Shown: positions 6,524 through 14,546 of the stretch, in pieces | Position numbering within the stretch: position 1 is the stretch's first letter | Layout: each line of letters starts with the position of its first letter | NCBI RefSeq assembly: GCF_004010055.1 | Contig: NZ_RQVT01000011.1 | Span: 1-46,401 of the forward strand | DNA length: 46,401 nt | Reading direction: 5' to 3' | Source: Psychroflexus aestuariivivens | Lineage (GTDB): Bacteria; Bacteroidota; Bacteroidia; Flavobacteriales; Flavobacteriaceae | Notes under the pieces: model-generated | Told to the model about the DNA's origin: nothing | Database searches by the model: none | Seen by the model: the letters and a program-made list of their open reading frames with translations, nothing else | Position numbers and translations under genes: made by a program

Positions 6524-7900
6524 ATGTCATCCATAAAGCCAAAAGCTAATAGCCAACAGCCAACAGCCATACCTTACGGCAAACAAAACATCACTGAAGA
6601 AGATATCAAGGCCGTTGTTGAAGTCTTAAAGTCAGACTACTTGACCCAAGGGCCAAAAATTGCTGAGTTCGAAAAAGAATTTGCCAACTATGTCGGTTCA
6701 AAATATGCCATAGCAGTGTCTAATGGAACCGCAGCTTTGCATTTAAATGCTTTAGCGCTAGGAGTCAAATCTGGCGATAAAGTGATTACCACACCCATCA
6801 CTTTTGCTGCATCCGCCAATTGTGTGCGCTATTGTGGTGGTGAAGTGGTTTTTTCCGATATAGACCCAAAGACCTATTTATTAGATATTGAAAATGTAAG
6901 AGAACTTCTGGAAGCAGATACAAAAAAAGAAATCAAAGGCATCATCCCCGTTGATTTTGCGGGTAGAGCAGTAGATTTGGAAGCCTTTAGAAAATTAGCA
7001 GATGAATTTAATTGCTGGATTATTGAGGATTCCTGCCATTCACCTGGCGGCTTTTTTACCGATAGTAAAGGCCAAAAGCAACACTGTGGGAATGGCAATT
7101 TTGCTGACTTAGCTATTTTTTCATTTCACCCAGTCAAACATATCGCGGCAGGTGAAGGCGGAATGATTACGACCAATGACGAAACGCTATACCAAAAGCT
7201 CACAGAACTAAGAACACACGGCATCACCAAAGACAGCAGTAAATTTCAAAATAATGTGCATTTAGCCCTTGGCGATTGGCAATTAGCAAAAAGCCAACAG
7301 CCAACAGCCAACAGCCAGGAACAAGCAGCCAACAGCCAACAGCTAACGGCTAACAGCTATCCGAACTGGTACATGGAAATGCAAAACCTCGGCTACAACT
7401 ACCGGCTAACCGATTTTCAAGCAGCCTTAGGCTTAAGCCAACTCAAACGAGCTAATAAAGGTTTAATAAAACGCCACGAAATTGCAGCTAGATATTTTGA
7501 AGCATTTAAATCGATACCACAAATCACAGATCGAAATATAGAGTCTAATACAAGTCAAACGCCAACAGCCAACAGCCAATCGCCAACAGCTGAAAGCAAG
7601 CCAACAGCCAACAGCCAACAGCTAACAGCTAATGCCCACGCCCACCATCTCTACGTCATCGAAGTTGAAAACAGACTTGGGCTTTATAATTATTTGAGAG
7701 AGAATCATATCTATACACAGATCCATTATATTCCTTGTCATTTGATGCCCTACTACAAAGAACAAGGCTGGAAAGAAGGAGATCTGCCTAATGCGGAAGC
7801 TTATTACACGAGTTGTATTAGTTTGCCGATGTTCCCAAGTTTAAAAATAGAGGAGCAGGAGTTTGTTATTAAAAAGATCAAAGAATTTTTAAAGCAATAG
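6524..7900 (+). CDS. pseC: UDP-4-keto-sugar aminotransferase (DegT/DnrJ family) with repeat-derived insertions
   Basis: A 458-residue PLP aminotransferase matching PseC, which adds the 4-amino group to the PseB product. Typical stretches are IPYGKQNITEEDIKAV (16-31), AVSNGTAALHLNALALG (64-80), the PLP lysine K205 in FHPVKHIAAGEGG, MEMQNLGYNYRLTDFQAA (284-301) and HYIPCHLMPYY (401-411). Family members are usually about 380-400 residues. The excess is explained by three AGCCAAN heptamer arrays translated in frame: residues about 5-15, 248-279 and 343-370, giving QQPTANS-like heptapeptides. All lie at the terminus or in apparent loops, and the catalytic blocks are intact, so activity is plausible. 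The ATG at 6524, six bases after the previous stop, is the only credible start. Confidence 0.9.
   Translation: MSSIKPKANSQQPTAIPYGKQNITEEDIKAVVEVLKSDYLTQGPKIAEFEKEFANYVGSKYAIAVSNGTAALHLNALALGVKSGDKVITTPITFAASANCVRYCGGEVVFSDIDPKTYLLDIENVRELLEADTKKEIKGIIPVDFAGRAVDLEAFRKLADEFNCWIIEDSCHSPGGFFTDSKGQKQHCGNGNFADLAIFSFHPVKHIAAGEGGMITTNDETLYQKLTELRTHGITKDSSKFQNNVHLALGDWQLAKSQQPTANSQEQAANSQQLTANSYPNWYMEMQNLGYNYRLTDFQAALGLSQLKRANKGLIKRHEIAARYFEAFKSIPQITDRNIESNTSQTPTANSQSPTAESKPTANSQQLTANAHAHHLYVIEVENRLGLYNYLRENHIYTQIHYIPCHLMPYYKEQGWKEGDLPNAEAYYTSCISLPMFPSLKIEEQEFVIKKIKEFLKQ
6537..6571. repeat. Heptamer array in the pseC N-terminus
   Basis: Five units (AGCCAAA, AGCTAAT, AGCCAAC, AGCCAAC, AGCCATA) encode most of the first 15 residues of PseC. 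It is also the right-hand array of four-helix-bundle copy 2. Confidence 0.85.
7264..7361. repeat. Heptamer array inside pseC, first internal
   Basis: Fourteen consecutive 7-bp units occupy 98 bases, including AGCCAAC five times and AGCTAAC, GGCTAAC and AGCTATC at the end. The encoded peptide is the Gln/Asn/Ser/Thr/Ala-rich insert at about residues 248-279, just before the conserved block beginning WYMEMQNLGYNYR. Confidence 0.9.
7553..7633. repeat. Heptamer array inside pseC, second internal
   Basis: Six units (7553-7594) and five units (7599-7633) are separated by a 4-base slip. They encode the insert at about residues 343-370, before HHLYVIEV. Pure runs are short: two AGCCAAC units in a row at most before the slip is counted, three after it. 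Confidence 0.9.
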
Positions 7901-7933
7901 GATAGATTCTTAATTATATAAATGGATATATAA

Positions 7934-8776
7934 ATGAGTACTTTAATCAATAAAATAGGGGTTGGCACGGTTCAGTTTGGAATTGATTATGGTATTTCAA
8001 ATAATGAAGGGAAAACTCCATTATCAGAGGTAAAAAAAATCTTGGAGTATTCCCTCAATATAGGAATAGAATATATCGACACGGCTTTCGCCTATGGTAA
8101 TGCTGAAGAAGTACTTGGGAACTTTGACCTTTCTGACTTTAAAATTATTTCAAAATATATTCCTAAGCCTGAATTTAACTTGAATTCTCAATTCAAAGAA
8201 TCATTAAATCGATTGAAATTATCCAGTATTTATGGGTATATGGCTCATAGGCCTTTGGATTTATTAGAAGATAAATGTAAGGCATGGCAACAATTACAAG
8301 AATTAAAAAATGAGGGATTAGTAAAAAAGATAGGAGCTTCATTTAATACTATTAAAGAATTTGAAAAATTAAAATCTCATAAAATCGAGTTAGATATTAT
8401 CCAGGTTCCTTATAATTATTTCGACCGGCGTTTTGAATTAATCATGAGAAAATTAAAGGACAACGGTTGTGAAATCCATACAAGATCTACTTTTTTGCAA
8501 GGATTATTTTTTTATCCAACTGATTCATTGCATCCTTTTTTTCAGGATATCAAAGAAGATCTTAAAATTCTACAGAGCTACGACAATCTTGCAAACAGAT
8601 TATTAGCTCATTCTCTTAATATAGACTTTATTGATGTCGTAAATATTGGAGTGAATAATTTAAATCAATTGAAAGAAAATACTAAAGAATTAGATCAAAA
8701 TTTATTTGATTTACCTGTTATGAACAAACAAATTAATAACAACATTCTAACTCCTTCCTCATGGCCGCAAAATTAA
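7934..8776 (+). CDS. Aldo/keto reductase family protein
   Basis: A 280-residue TIM-barrel aldo/keto reductase. The usual catalytic tetrad is visible: D49 and Y54 in IDTAFAYGNAEE, K74 in IISKYI and H105 in YMAHRP. Such enzymes use NADPH to reduce carbonyls, although some members near nonulosonic acid genes have no known substrate. The gene is 33 bases after pseC, and its 3' end overlaps the next gene by 16 bases, so it is co-translated with the oxidoreductases that follow. In this setting it probably acts on a keto-sugar intermediate of the pseudaminic-type sugar. The exact step is not known to me. Confidence 0.85.
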   Translation: MSTLINKIGVGTVQFGIDYGISNNEGKTPLSEVKKILEYSLNIGIEYIDTAFAYGNAEEVLGNFDLSDFKIISKYIPKPEFNLNSQFKESLNRLKLSSIYGYMAHRPLDLLEDKCKAWQQLQELKNEGLVKKIGASFNTIKEFEKLKSHKIELDIIQVPYNYFDRRFELIMRKLKDNGCEIHTRSTFLQGLFFYPTDSLHPFFQDIKEDLKILQSYDNLANRLLAHSLNIDFIDVVNIGVNNLNQLKENTKELDQNLFDLPVMNKQINNNILTPSSWPQN

Positions 8777-9669
8777 AGATTGGTATTATTGGAATGAGTG
8801 AGGGGAACGGACATCCATACTCATGGGCTGCTATTTTTAATGGCTATAATAAAAATGAAATGTCTAGATGTCCATTTCCGGTAATTCCAGAATATTTATC
8901 TCAACAAATATTTCCTGATGATTTTTTAACTCATCGAGCTGAAGTTTCACATATTTGGACGCAAAACGTTGAAGTTACAAAACATATCGCTTTATGTTCA
9001 AACATTCCTAATATATGTAATACTATAGAAGAAATGGTATCCAACGTTGATGCTGTCCTATTGGCAAGAGACGATGCAGAAAATCATTTAAAATATGCAA
9101 AACCAGTTTTAAAAGCTGGAATACCTATTTATATAGACAAACCTTTTGCACTGAACACAACTGACGCCGATAAACTCTTAAATTTAGCAAAGCATCCTAA
9201 TCAAATATTTACCTGCTCAGCTTTACAGTTTGCTGAAGAATTTCAACTTATAAACTTAGATTTAGCTAAAATCGGTGCCATAAAAAGCATTTCTGCAATG
9301 GTTCCTAAAAGTTGGGAAAAATATGCTGTTCATATAATAGAGCCAGTTTTAAATTTGATTCCCGAAAGAGGGAATATTAAATCAATTGAACGTATTAAAA
9401 CAGAAGTGAAAGATATTATAAGTGTACAGGTTAATTGGACTTCTGAAATTACAGCTAACTTTCAAACTTTTGGAAAATTAGGAGCACCACTTTCTATTCG
9501 TATTGTTGGAACTGAAGGATACAAGGATTTATATATAAAAGATACTTATAGTGCTTTTAAGTCTGCATTAAATAGGTTTTTAGATGTAATTGAAGATCAT
9601 GAGCCTAATATTTCAAGAGAATTCACAATGGAAATGATTCAAATTTTAGAAAAAGGACAATATGCGTAG
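8761..9669 (+). CDS. Gfo/Idh/MocA family oxidoreductase
   Basis: A 302-residue protein with an N-terminal Rossmann fold (KIGIIGMSEGNGHPYSWA at 5-22) and the family lysine in GIPIYIDKPFAL (about 124-135), equivalent to the EKP motif. The loop after the first strand is long and contains GNGHPYSW instead of a compact GxGxxG, a sign of an unusual subfamily. The gene overlaps both neighbours, by 16 bases upstream and 8 bases downstream. Members of this family oxidise or reduce hydroxyls of nucleotide sugars. Together with the flanking aldo/keto reductase and SDR it may remodel one stereocentre of the nonulosonic acid precursor. Confidence 0.82.
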   Translation: MAAKLKIGIIGMSEGNGHPYSWAAIFNGYNKNEMSRCPFPVIPEYLSQQIFPDDFLTHRAEVSHIWTQNVEVTKHIALCSNIPNICNTIEEMVSNVDAVLLARDDAENHLKYAKPVLKAGIPIYIDKPFALNTTDADKLLNLAKHPNQIFTCSALQFAEEFQLINLDLAKIGAIKSISAMVPKSWEKYAVHIIEPVLNLIPERGNIKSIERIKTEVKDIISVQVNWTSEITANFQTFGKLGAPLSIRIVGTEGYKDLYIKDTYSAFKSALNRFLDVIEDHEPNISREFTMEMIQILEKGQYA

Positions 9670-10405
9670 AGTTTTTATAACAGGGGGTACTGGAAATATA
9701 GGCGCGAGATTGGTTAAAGATCTGGTCGCAGATGGTCATGAGGTTATGTTTACATCACGTTCTAAAGCTGCTGGCGAAAAGCTAATATCAGAAAATAAGC
9801 TGAATACTAATAAGTGTTTCGCGGTTGAATTGGATTTTAACGATGAAAAAAGTCTCGCGAATTTGAAGGATCAGCTTAAATTTTTGCCCGATTCAATAAT
9901 ACATAATGCTCGATCTTTAGACTCTTTGAAAATTAGCGAAAAGGGACGTTTATCACAGAATCAGTTTCAACAAGAATTTTTCAACGGTATTACTTTTCCT
10001 GTGGAATTAAATCACTTTTTCATCGATTCAGGCTCCCCTTTAGGTGATATAGTTTTTATCAGCTCCATGTATGGAGTAGTAGTTCCCAATCCGAGTTTAT
10101 ATGATAATTTTGAGCTTCAATCCCCTATTAACTATGGTGTTGTAAAAGCATCACAATTGCACCTCGTTAAGGAATTAGCAGTAAGATTAGCTACTAAAGG
10201 AATACGAGCAAATGCTATAAGCTATGGCGGTGTTGAAGGACGGGTAGACGATAAATTTAAGGAGAGATATTCTAAACTGGCACCAAGCGGAAGAATGTTA
10301 ACTCATGATGATTTATATCCTCCTGTAAAATATATCTTAAACAATCCTGACTTAAATATGACTGGTGAAACTTTAAAAGTAGATGGGGGATGGACAATTT
10401 GGTAA
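9662..10405 (+). CDS. Short-chain dehydrogenase/reductase, PtmA-like
   Basis: A 247-residue classical SDR. The cofactor motif TGGTGNIG lies near residue 7, ISSMYG is in the catalytic strand, YGVVKAS carries the YxxxK pair, and the C-terminal TGETLKVDGGWTIW is typical of the family. It sits directly before a CMP-sugar synthetase gene and overlaps it by 16 bases. The same pairing, PtmA with PtmB, is known from the flagellin-glycosylation loci of Campylobacter. The natural substrate of PtmA-like proteins is not firmly established, so oxidoreduction of a nonulosonic acid or its precursor is inferred. Confidence 0.85.
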   Translation: MRRVFITGGTGNIGARLVKDLVADGHEVMFTSRSKAAGEKLISENKLNTNKCFAVELDFNDEKSLANLKDQLKFLPDSIIHNARSLDSLKISEKGRLSQNQFQQEFFNGITFPVELNHFFIDSGSPLGDIVFISSMYGVVVPNPSLYDNFELQSPINYGVVKASQLHLVKELAVRLATKGIRANAISYGGVEGRVDDKFKERYSKLAPSGRMLTHDDLYPPVKYILNNPDLNMTGETLKVDGGWTIW

Positions 10406-11109
10406 AAGACAGAGTAGCAATAATCCCAGCTCGAGGTGGAAGTAAGCGTTTACCCAAAAAGAATATTATGGATTTTTTTGGAAAGCCTATGATAGCATGG
10501 ACAATCAAGGCTGCTTTGGAGACTGAACTTTTTGATACAGTTTTGGTGAGCACAGATAGCAGGGAGATAGCTGAAGTGGCAGTGTCTTATGGAGCTTCTG
10601 TACCTTTTTTGAGAAATAAGAAAGCTGATGATCATAGTACAGTAAGTGAAGCTACTCTTACGGGTTTAGTTCAACTCGAAGATTTCAATGAGAAAAAATA
10701 CAAAACAGTAGTTCAACTTATGGCAAATTGCCCAATGAGAACTTCTAAAAATATAATTGATCAAGTAAAATCTTTCGAGAAGAATAACCTACAAAAAAGT
10801 ATTTTATCAGGATTTCAATATGGTATGTTTAACCCTTGGTGGGCTCACATAAAAGATAATGAAGGGAATTACAGAAAACTGATGAATAATTTTGATGATG
10901 ATTCTCGCTCTCAAGATTTGAAGGACTTGGTTTGTCCAACTGGTGCAACCTGGATTAGTACATCAGAAAATCTAAAAAAGTACGGTACCTTTTACAGCCC
11001 AAATTATTCCTTTTTTGAAATTACTTGGCAAGAAGCAGTAGATATAGATGATTACGAAGATTTTAAACTTGCAAAAGCCGCTTATATTCTGAGAAATGAA
11101 AAAATATAA
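10390..11109 (+). CDS. pseF: Acylneuraminate (nonulosonate) cytidylyltransferase
   Basis: A 239-residue CMP-sugar synthetase. The nucleotide-binding motif IIPARGGSKRLPKKNI (11-26) is diagnostic, followed by VLVSTDSREIAEVA, QLMANCPMR and a C-terminal AVDIDDYEDF with metal-binding aspartates. Such enzymes join CTP and a nonulosonic acid to give the CMP-sugar donor. Next to pseI, the substrate is most likely pseudaminic acid or a derivative, hence pseF; a PtmB/LegF-type specificity is the main alternative. The ATG at 10390 overlaps the SDR gene by 16 bases and the 3' end overlaps the acetyltransferase gene by 14 bases. Confidence 0.85.
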   Translation: MDNLVKDRVAIIPARGGSKRLPKKNIMDFFGKPMIAWTIKAALETELFDTVLVSTDSREIAEVAVSYGASVPFLRNKKADDHSTVSEATLTGLVQLEDFNEKKYKTVVQLMANCPMRTSKNIIDQVKSFEKNNLQKSILSGFQYGMFNPWWAHIKDNEGNYRKLMNNFDDDSRSQDLKDLVCPTGATWISTSENLKKYGTFYSPNYSFFEITWQEAVDIDDYEDFKLAKAAYILRNEKI

Positions 11110-12103
11110 ATGCTTAAAAACTCAGGAACACAGTTTAGGTAAATTTAAACTTGTTCCTATCCGTTTTGAAGACCGTTATAAAATTATGCAATGGCGTAAC
11201 GAACAAATGTATCATCTAAGACAGGCAGAACCTTTAACCAAAGAAAAACAAGATGCTTATTTTGAAAACATAATCTCTAAGTTATTTGAACAAGAACAAC
11301 CTAGCCAAATTCTATTTTCTTTTTTAGAAAATGGCGAATGTATTGGCTACGGAGGTTTGGTGCATATCAATTGGATTGATAAAAATGCAGAAATTTCCTT
11401 TGTCATGAATTCAGACAAAGAAGAATCTTATTTTGAAACCTATTGGGAATTATTTTTGAATCTTTTGAAACGACCTGCTCTTAAAGATTTAAATTTACAT
11501 AAGATTTATACTTATGCTTTTGATTTAAGACCTCGATTATACACAGCTTTAAACAAAGCTGGCTTTGTTCAAGATGCAAGATTAATGGGGCATTGTAAAT
11601 ATAACGAAGAGTTTAAAGATGTTTTAATAAATGCTTTTTGGAACCCAGGACATAGTTTAGAATATAGAAGAATCATAAGCGATGATGTTGATGTTTTTTA
11701 TGAGTGGGCGAATGATAAAGAAGTGAGATCAAATTCTTTAAACTCTGAACCCATCAAATACGAAGATCATATTAAGTGGTTTTCTTCCAAACTAGAATCT
11801 ACACAAACCGAAATTTATATTTTTAATAGTGAAAAGATGCCTGTTGGTCAGGTAAGATTAGATTTAGAAGATGGGTTTTGGGAAATTGATTATTCAGTCG
11901 ATAAAAAATACCGCGGTCTGGGCTTAGGGAAGAGCATGATTTCAATGATAACCCATAGTAATCCTTTAAAGAATTTTAAAGCTTTAGTTAAAGAAGAAAA
12001 TAAAGCTTCTAAGAAGGTTTTTGAGAATTTAAATTTTTTGAAAGTCAAAAAGGGTAATTTAGATGGAGAGAATATCTTACACGAATATAAATTGACAAGA
12101 TGA
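11096..12103 (+). CDS. Tandem GNAT acetyltransferase, second half PseH-like
   Basis: A 335-residue protein that reads as two GNAT domains. The first (about 15-165) has LVPIRFEDRYKIMQWRNE and ECIGYGGLVHINW. The second (about 175-335) has the DVDVFYEWANDKEVRSNS block seen in PseH-like domains, then KKYRGLGLGKSMI, an acetyl-CoA loop near residue 270. PseH acetylates the 4-amino group in pseudaminic acid synthesis. In many genomes this type of C-terminal domain is fused to PseG; here its partner is another GNAT domain, and no PseG hydrolase is seen in the window. Two acetyl transfers to two amino groups are possible but unproven. Confidence 0.82.
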   Translation: MKKYKCLKTQEHSLGKFKLVPIRFEDRYKIMQWRNEQMYHLRQAEPLTKEKQDAYFENIISKLFEQEQPSQILFSFLENGECIGYGGLVHINWIDKNAEISFVMNSDKEESYFETYWELFLNLLKRPALKDLNLHKIYTYAFDLRPRLYTALNKAGFVQDARLMGHCKYNEEFKDVLINAFWNPGHSLEYRRIISDDVDVFYEWANDKEVRSNSLNSEPIKYEDHIKWFSSKLESTQTEIYIFNSEKMPVGQVRLDLEDGFWEIDYSVDKKYRGLGLGKSMISMITHSNPLKNFKALVKEENKASKKVFENLNFLKVKKGNLDGENILHEYKLTR

Positions 12104-12777
12104 AAAACTACATACTTATAACAGAAAAGTCTTGGCATAAAAAAATGTTTGAACATCTTTCACAAAGACCAAATGAAAAATGGGTTTTGATAGATGAAAA
12201 ATCTCTCTTCAACATTGAATATTTGAACAAAATTGAAGCTGATAAGATATTCATTCCTCATTGGAGTTACATCATACCTAAACCGATATGGAGCAAATAT
12301 GAATGCGTCGTTTTTCATATGACAGATTTACCTTTTGGAAGAGGTGGTAGCCCTTTACAAAATCTTATAGTTAGAGGCTATGAGTCAACTAAAATTTCAG
12401 CTTTGAAAGTTGATGAAGGTATTGATACTGGCGATATTTATTGTAAAGAAAATCTTTCTTTACTGGGAACCGCCTCTCAAATTTTTAAAAGATCAGTTCC
12501 TATAATTACAAATATGATCGAGAGGATTATTGATCATAATTTGGAACCTAAGCAACAAAAAGGCACTTCTGTTACATTTAAAAGGAGAAAGCCAGAAGAT
12601 GGCAAAATGAACAATATCGATGAATTAGAAAAAGTTTACGATTACATACGAATGTTAGACGGAGAAGATTATCCTCCTGCATTTATAGAAACTGATAATT
12701 TACGTATTGAATTTACAAACGCAGAATTAAGCGAAAATTCACAAATAAAAGCAAATGTTAGAATACTTAAAAAATAA
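12100..12777 (+). CDS. Formyltransferase family protein (sugar N-formyltransferase candidate)
   Basis: A 225-residue protein of the methionyl-tRNA formyltransferase fold. The core FHMTDLPFGRGGSPLQNLI (about 69-87) matches the family's active-site loop, followed by VDEGIDTGDIY with the conserved aspartate. It lacks the RNA-binding C-terminal domain of true Fmt, as sugar N-formyltransferases do; these use N10-formyltetrahydrofolate. N-formylated pseudaminic acid is known from several bacterial O-antigens. The gene overlaps the acetyltransferase gene by 4 bases and the deacetylase gene by 23 bases, which ties the three reactions together. Confidence 0.82.
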   Translation: MKNYILITEKSWHKKMFEHLSQRPNEKWVLIDEKSLFNIEYLNKIEADKIFIPHWSYIIPKPIWSKYECVVFHMTDLPFGRGGSPLQNLIVRGYESTKISALKVDEGIDTGDIYCKENLSLLGTASQIFKRSVPIITNMIERIIDHNLEPKQQKGTSVTFKRRKPEDGKMNNIDELEKVYDYIRMLDGEDYPPAFIETDNLRIEFTNAELSENSQIKANVRILKK

Positions 12778-13471
12778 AAAAATATTAGTTATTGTTGCTC
12801 ATCCCGACGATGAAGTGTTGGGGCTTGGTGCTACAATATATCAACTTATTAATGAATTTAATTGTAAAGTAAGAGCAGTTATATTAGGAGAAGGCATCAC
12901 CTCTAGAGATGAATCCAGAGACACTGTCAAAAGAAAAAAAGAATTAGAGATACATCGGTCTAACATTAAAAGTGCTGCTAAAATAATCGGCTATGAATCA
13001 ACTGGGATTTATGATTTTCCTGATAATAGATTTGATACTGTGGCTTTATTAGATATTATAAAATGTGTGGAGAAAGAGAAAAAGGAATTTGATCCTGAAG
13101 TTATATTTACTCATCATGGAGGTGATGTTAACATTGATCACCAAAAAACTTTTGAAGCGGTGATAACAGCTGCAAGACCCATGTCAGACGAAAAAGTAAA
13201 TACGATAATTACTTTTGAAACTATGTCTGGTACAGAGTGGAGAGCCTCTTCAGATCCTAAGCATTTTATACCAAATTTATTTTTCGAGATTTCTCAAAAA
13301 GCTATTCAAGTAAAATGCAAAGCCATGGAGGCTTATGAATATGAAAGCAGACCTTTTCCACATCCAAGATCACCTGAAGCTTTAAGAATAAGAGCAGGAA
13401 TGTGGGGTGTGAGTAATGGAGTACATTTGGCAGAAGCTTTTCAAATAATAAGATCAATACAAAAAATATGA
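12755..13471 (+). CDS. PIG-L family N-deacetylase
   Basis: A 238-residue LmbE/PIG-L protein. The zinc motif is AHPDDE at 15-20, with a third ligand region in FTHHGGDVNIDHQ. The family hydrolyses N-acetyl groups on sugars such as GlcNAc-PI or bacillithiol and mycothiol precursors. Its position between a formyltransferase and pseI suggests removal of an acetyl group from an amino sugar so that a formyl group can replace it. The start overlaps the upstream gene by 23 bases; its first residues (MLEYLKNKKILVIVAH) lead directly into the first strand. The end overlaps pseI by 4 bases. Confidence 0.87.
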   Translation: MLEYLKNKKILVIVAHPDDEVLGLGATIYQLINEFNCKVRAVILGEGITSRDESRDTVKRKKELEIHRSNIKSAAKIIGYESTGIYDFPDNRFDTVALLDIIKCVEKEKKEFDPEVIFTHHGGDVNIDHQKTFEAVITAARPMSDEKVNTIITFETMSGTEWRASSDPKHFIPNLFFEISQKAIQVKCKAMEAYEYESRPFPHPRSPEALRIRAGMWGVSNGVHLAEAFQIIRSIQKI

Positions 13472-14517
13472 AAATAGGAACGTTCAATCTTGATAAAGAT
13501 GACTCAAGTGTATTTATAATAGCTGAACTTTCTGCCAATCACAACGGTAGTTTAGAAACAGCAAAAGAAACGATAAAAGCTGCAAAAAGAGCTGGCGCTG
13601 ATGCGATCAAGCTTCAAACTTATACGGCTGATACAATGACAATAAACTCATCAAAAGATGATTTTGTCATTAAAGGAACTATATGGGAGGGAAGAAATTT
13701 ATATGAATTGTATCAGGAAGCCTACACACCATGGGAGTGGCATGCAGAACTGTTTAACATTGCTAAGGAAGAAGGCTTAATTTGTTTTTCTTCCCCTTTT
13801 GATAAAACTGCTGTTAATTTTTTGGAAGATTTGAATGTTCCTGCTTATAAAATAGCTTCTTTTGAAATTACTGACATCCCTTTAATTGAATATACAGCAT
13901 CTAAGGGTAAGCCTATTATACTTTCGACAGGAATTGCAAGTTTAGAGGATATAGAATTAGCACTAGATACTTGCAGAAAAGCTGGAAATAATGACATTGC
14001 ATTATTGAAATGCACATCCTCTTATCCAGCACCAATTGATGAAGCGAATATGGCTATGATCCCTGAATTTAAAGAACGCTTTGGGGTTATCCCCGGTTTA
14101 TCAGACCACACTTTGGGCGCAACAGTTCCTATTGTGGCGACTACCCTAGGGGCTAAAATTATTGAAAAACACTTTATCTTAGATAAATCGGTTGGCGGCC
14201 CAGATGCATCCTTCTCTTTAGATGAGCAGGAATTTACTGATATGGTCAAAGCCGTTCGCGAAGCTGAAAAAGCAGTAGGTAAAGTCGATTTTACCTTAAC
14301 TGAAAAACAAATTAAAGGCAAAGATTTTAGCCGGTCGCTTTATGTGGTTAAAGACATTAAGAAAGGAGAAGTCATAACGGAAGATAATGTAAGAAGCATT
14401 CGTCCTGGTCATGGCTTGCACCCGAAATATTTACCTGAGGTTTTGGGTAAACTGGCGAAAATGAACTTACTGAGAGGGCAGCGTCTCAATTTTAAAATGC
14501 TTGATACAGAGCTATAA
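13468..14517 (+). CDS. pseI: Pseudaminic acid synthase
   Basis: A 349-residue NeuB-family synthase that condenses phosphoenolpyruvate with a 6-deoxy-altrose derivative. Landmarks are IIAELSANHNGS (20-31), AIKLQTYTADTMT, LYELYQEAYTPWEWH, FSSPFDKTAV, LSDHTLG and EKHFILDKSVGGPDASFSLD, which are closer to PseI than to NeuB or LegI. The C-terminal 60 residues (from about 290, SLYVVKDIKKGEVI) form the SAF (antifreeze-like) domain. It ends the run of overlapping genes that began at 7934. The hydrolase PseG that should release its substrate from UDP is not in the window. Confidence 0.93.
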   Translation: MKIGTFNLDKDDSSVFIIAELSANHNGSLETAKETIKAAKRAGADAIKLQTYTADTMTINSSKDDFVIKGTIWEGRNLYELYQEAYTPWEWHAELFNIAKEEGLICFSSPFDKTAVNFLEDLNVPAYKIASFEITDIPLIEYTASKGKPIILSTGIASLEDIELALDTCRKAGNNDIALLKCTSSYPAPIDEANMAMIPEFKERFGVIPGLSDHTLGATVPIVATTLGAKIIEKHFILDKSVGGPDASFSLDEQEFTDMVKAVREAEKAVGKVDFTLTEKQIKGKDFSRSLYVVKDIKKGEVITEDNVRSIRPGHGLHPKYLPEVLGKLAKMNLLRGQRLNFKMLDTEL

Positions 14518-14546
14518 TCACATTTTAAGAATTATAAATAAAATCA

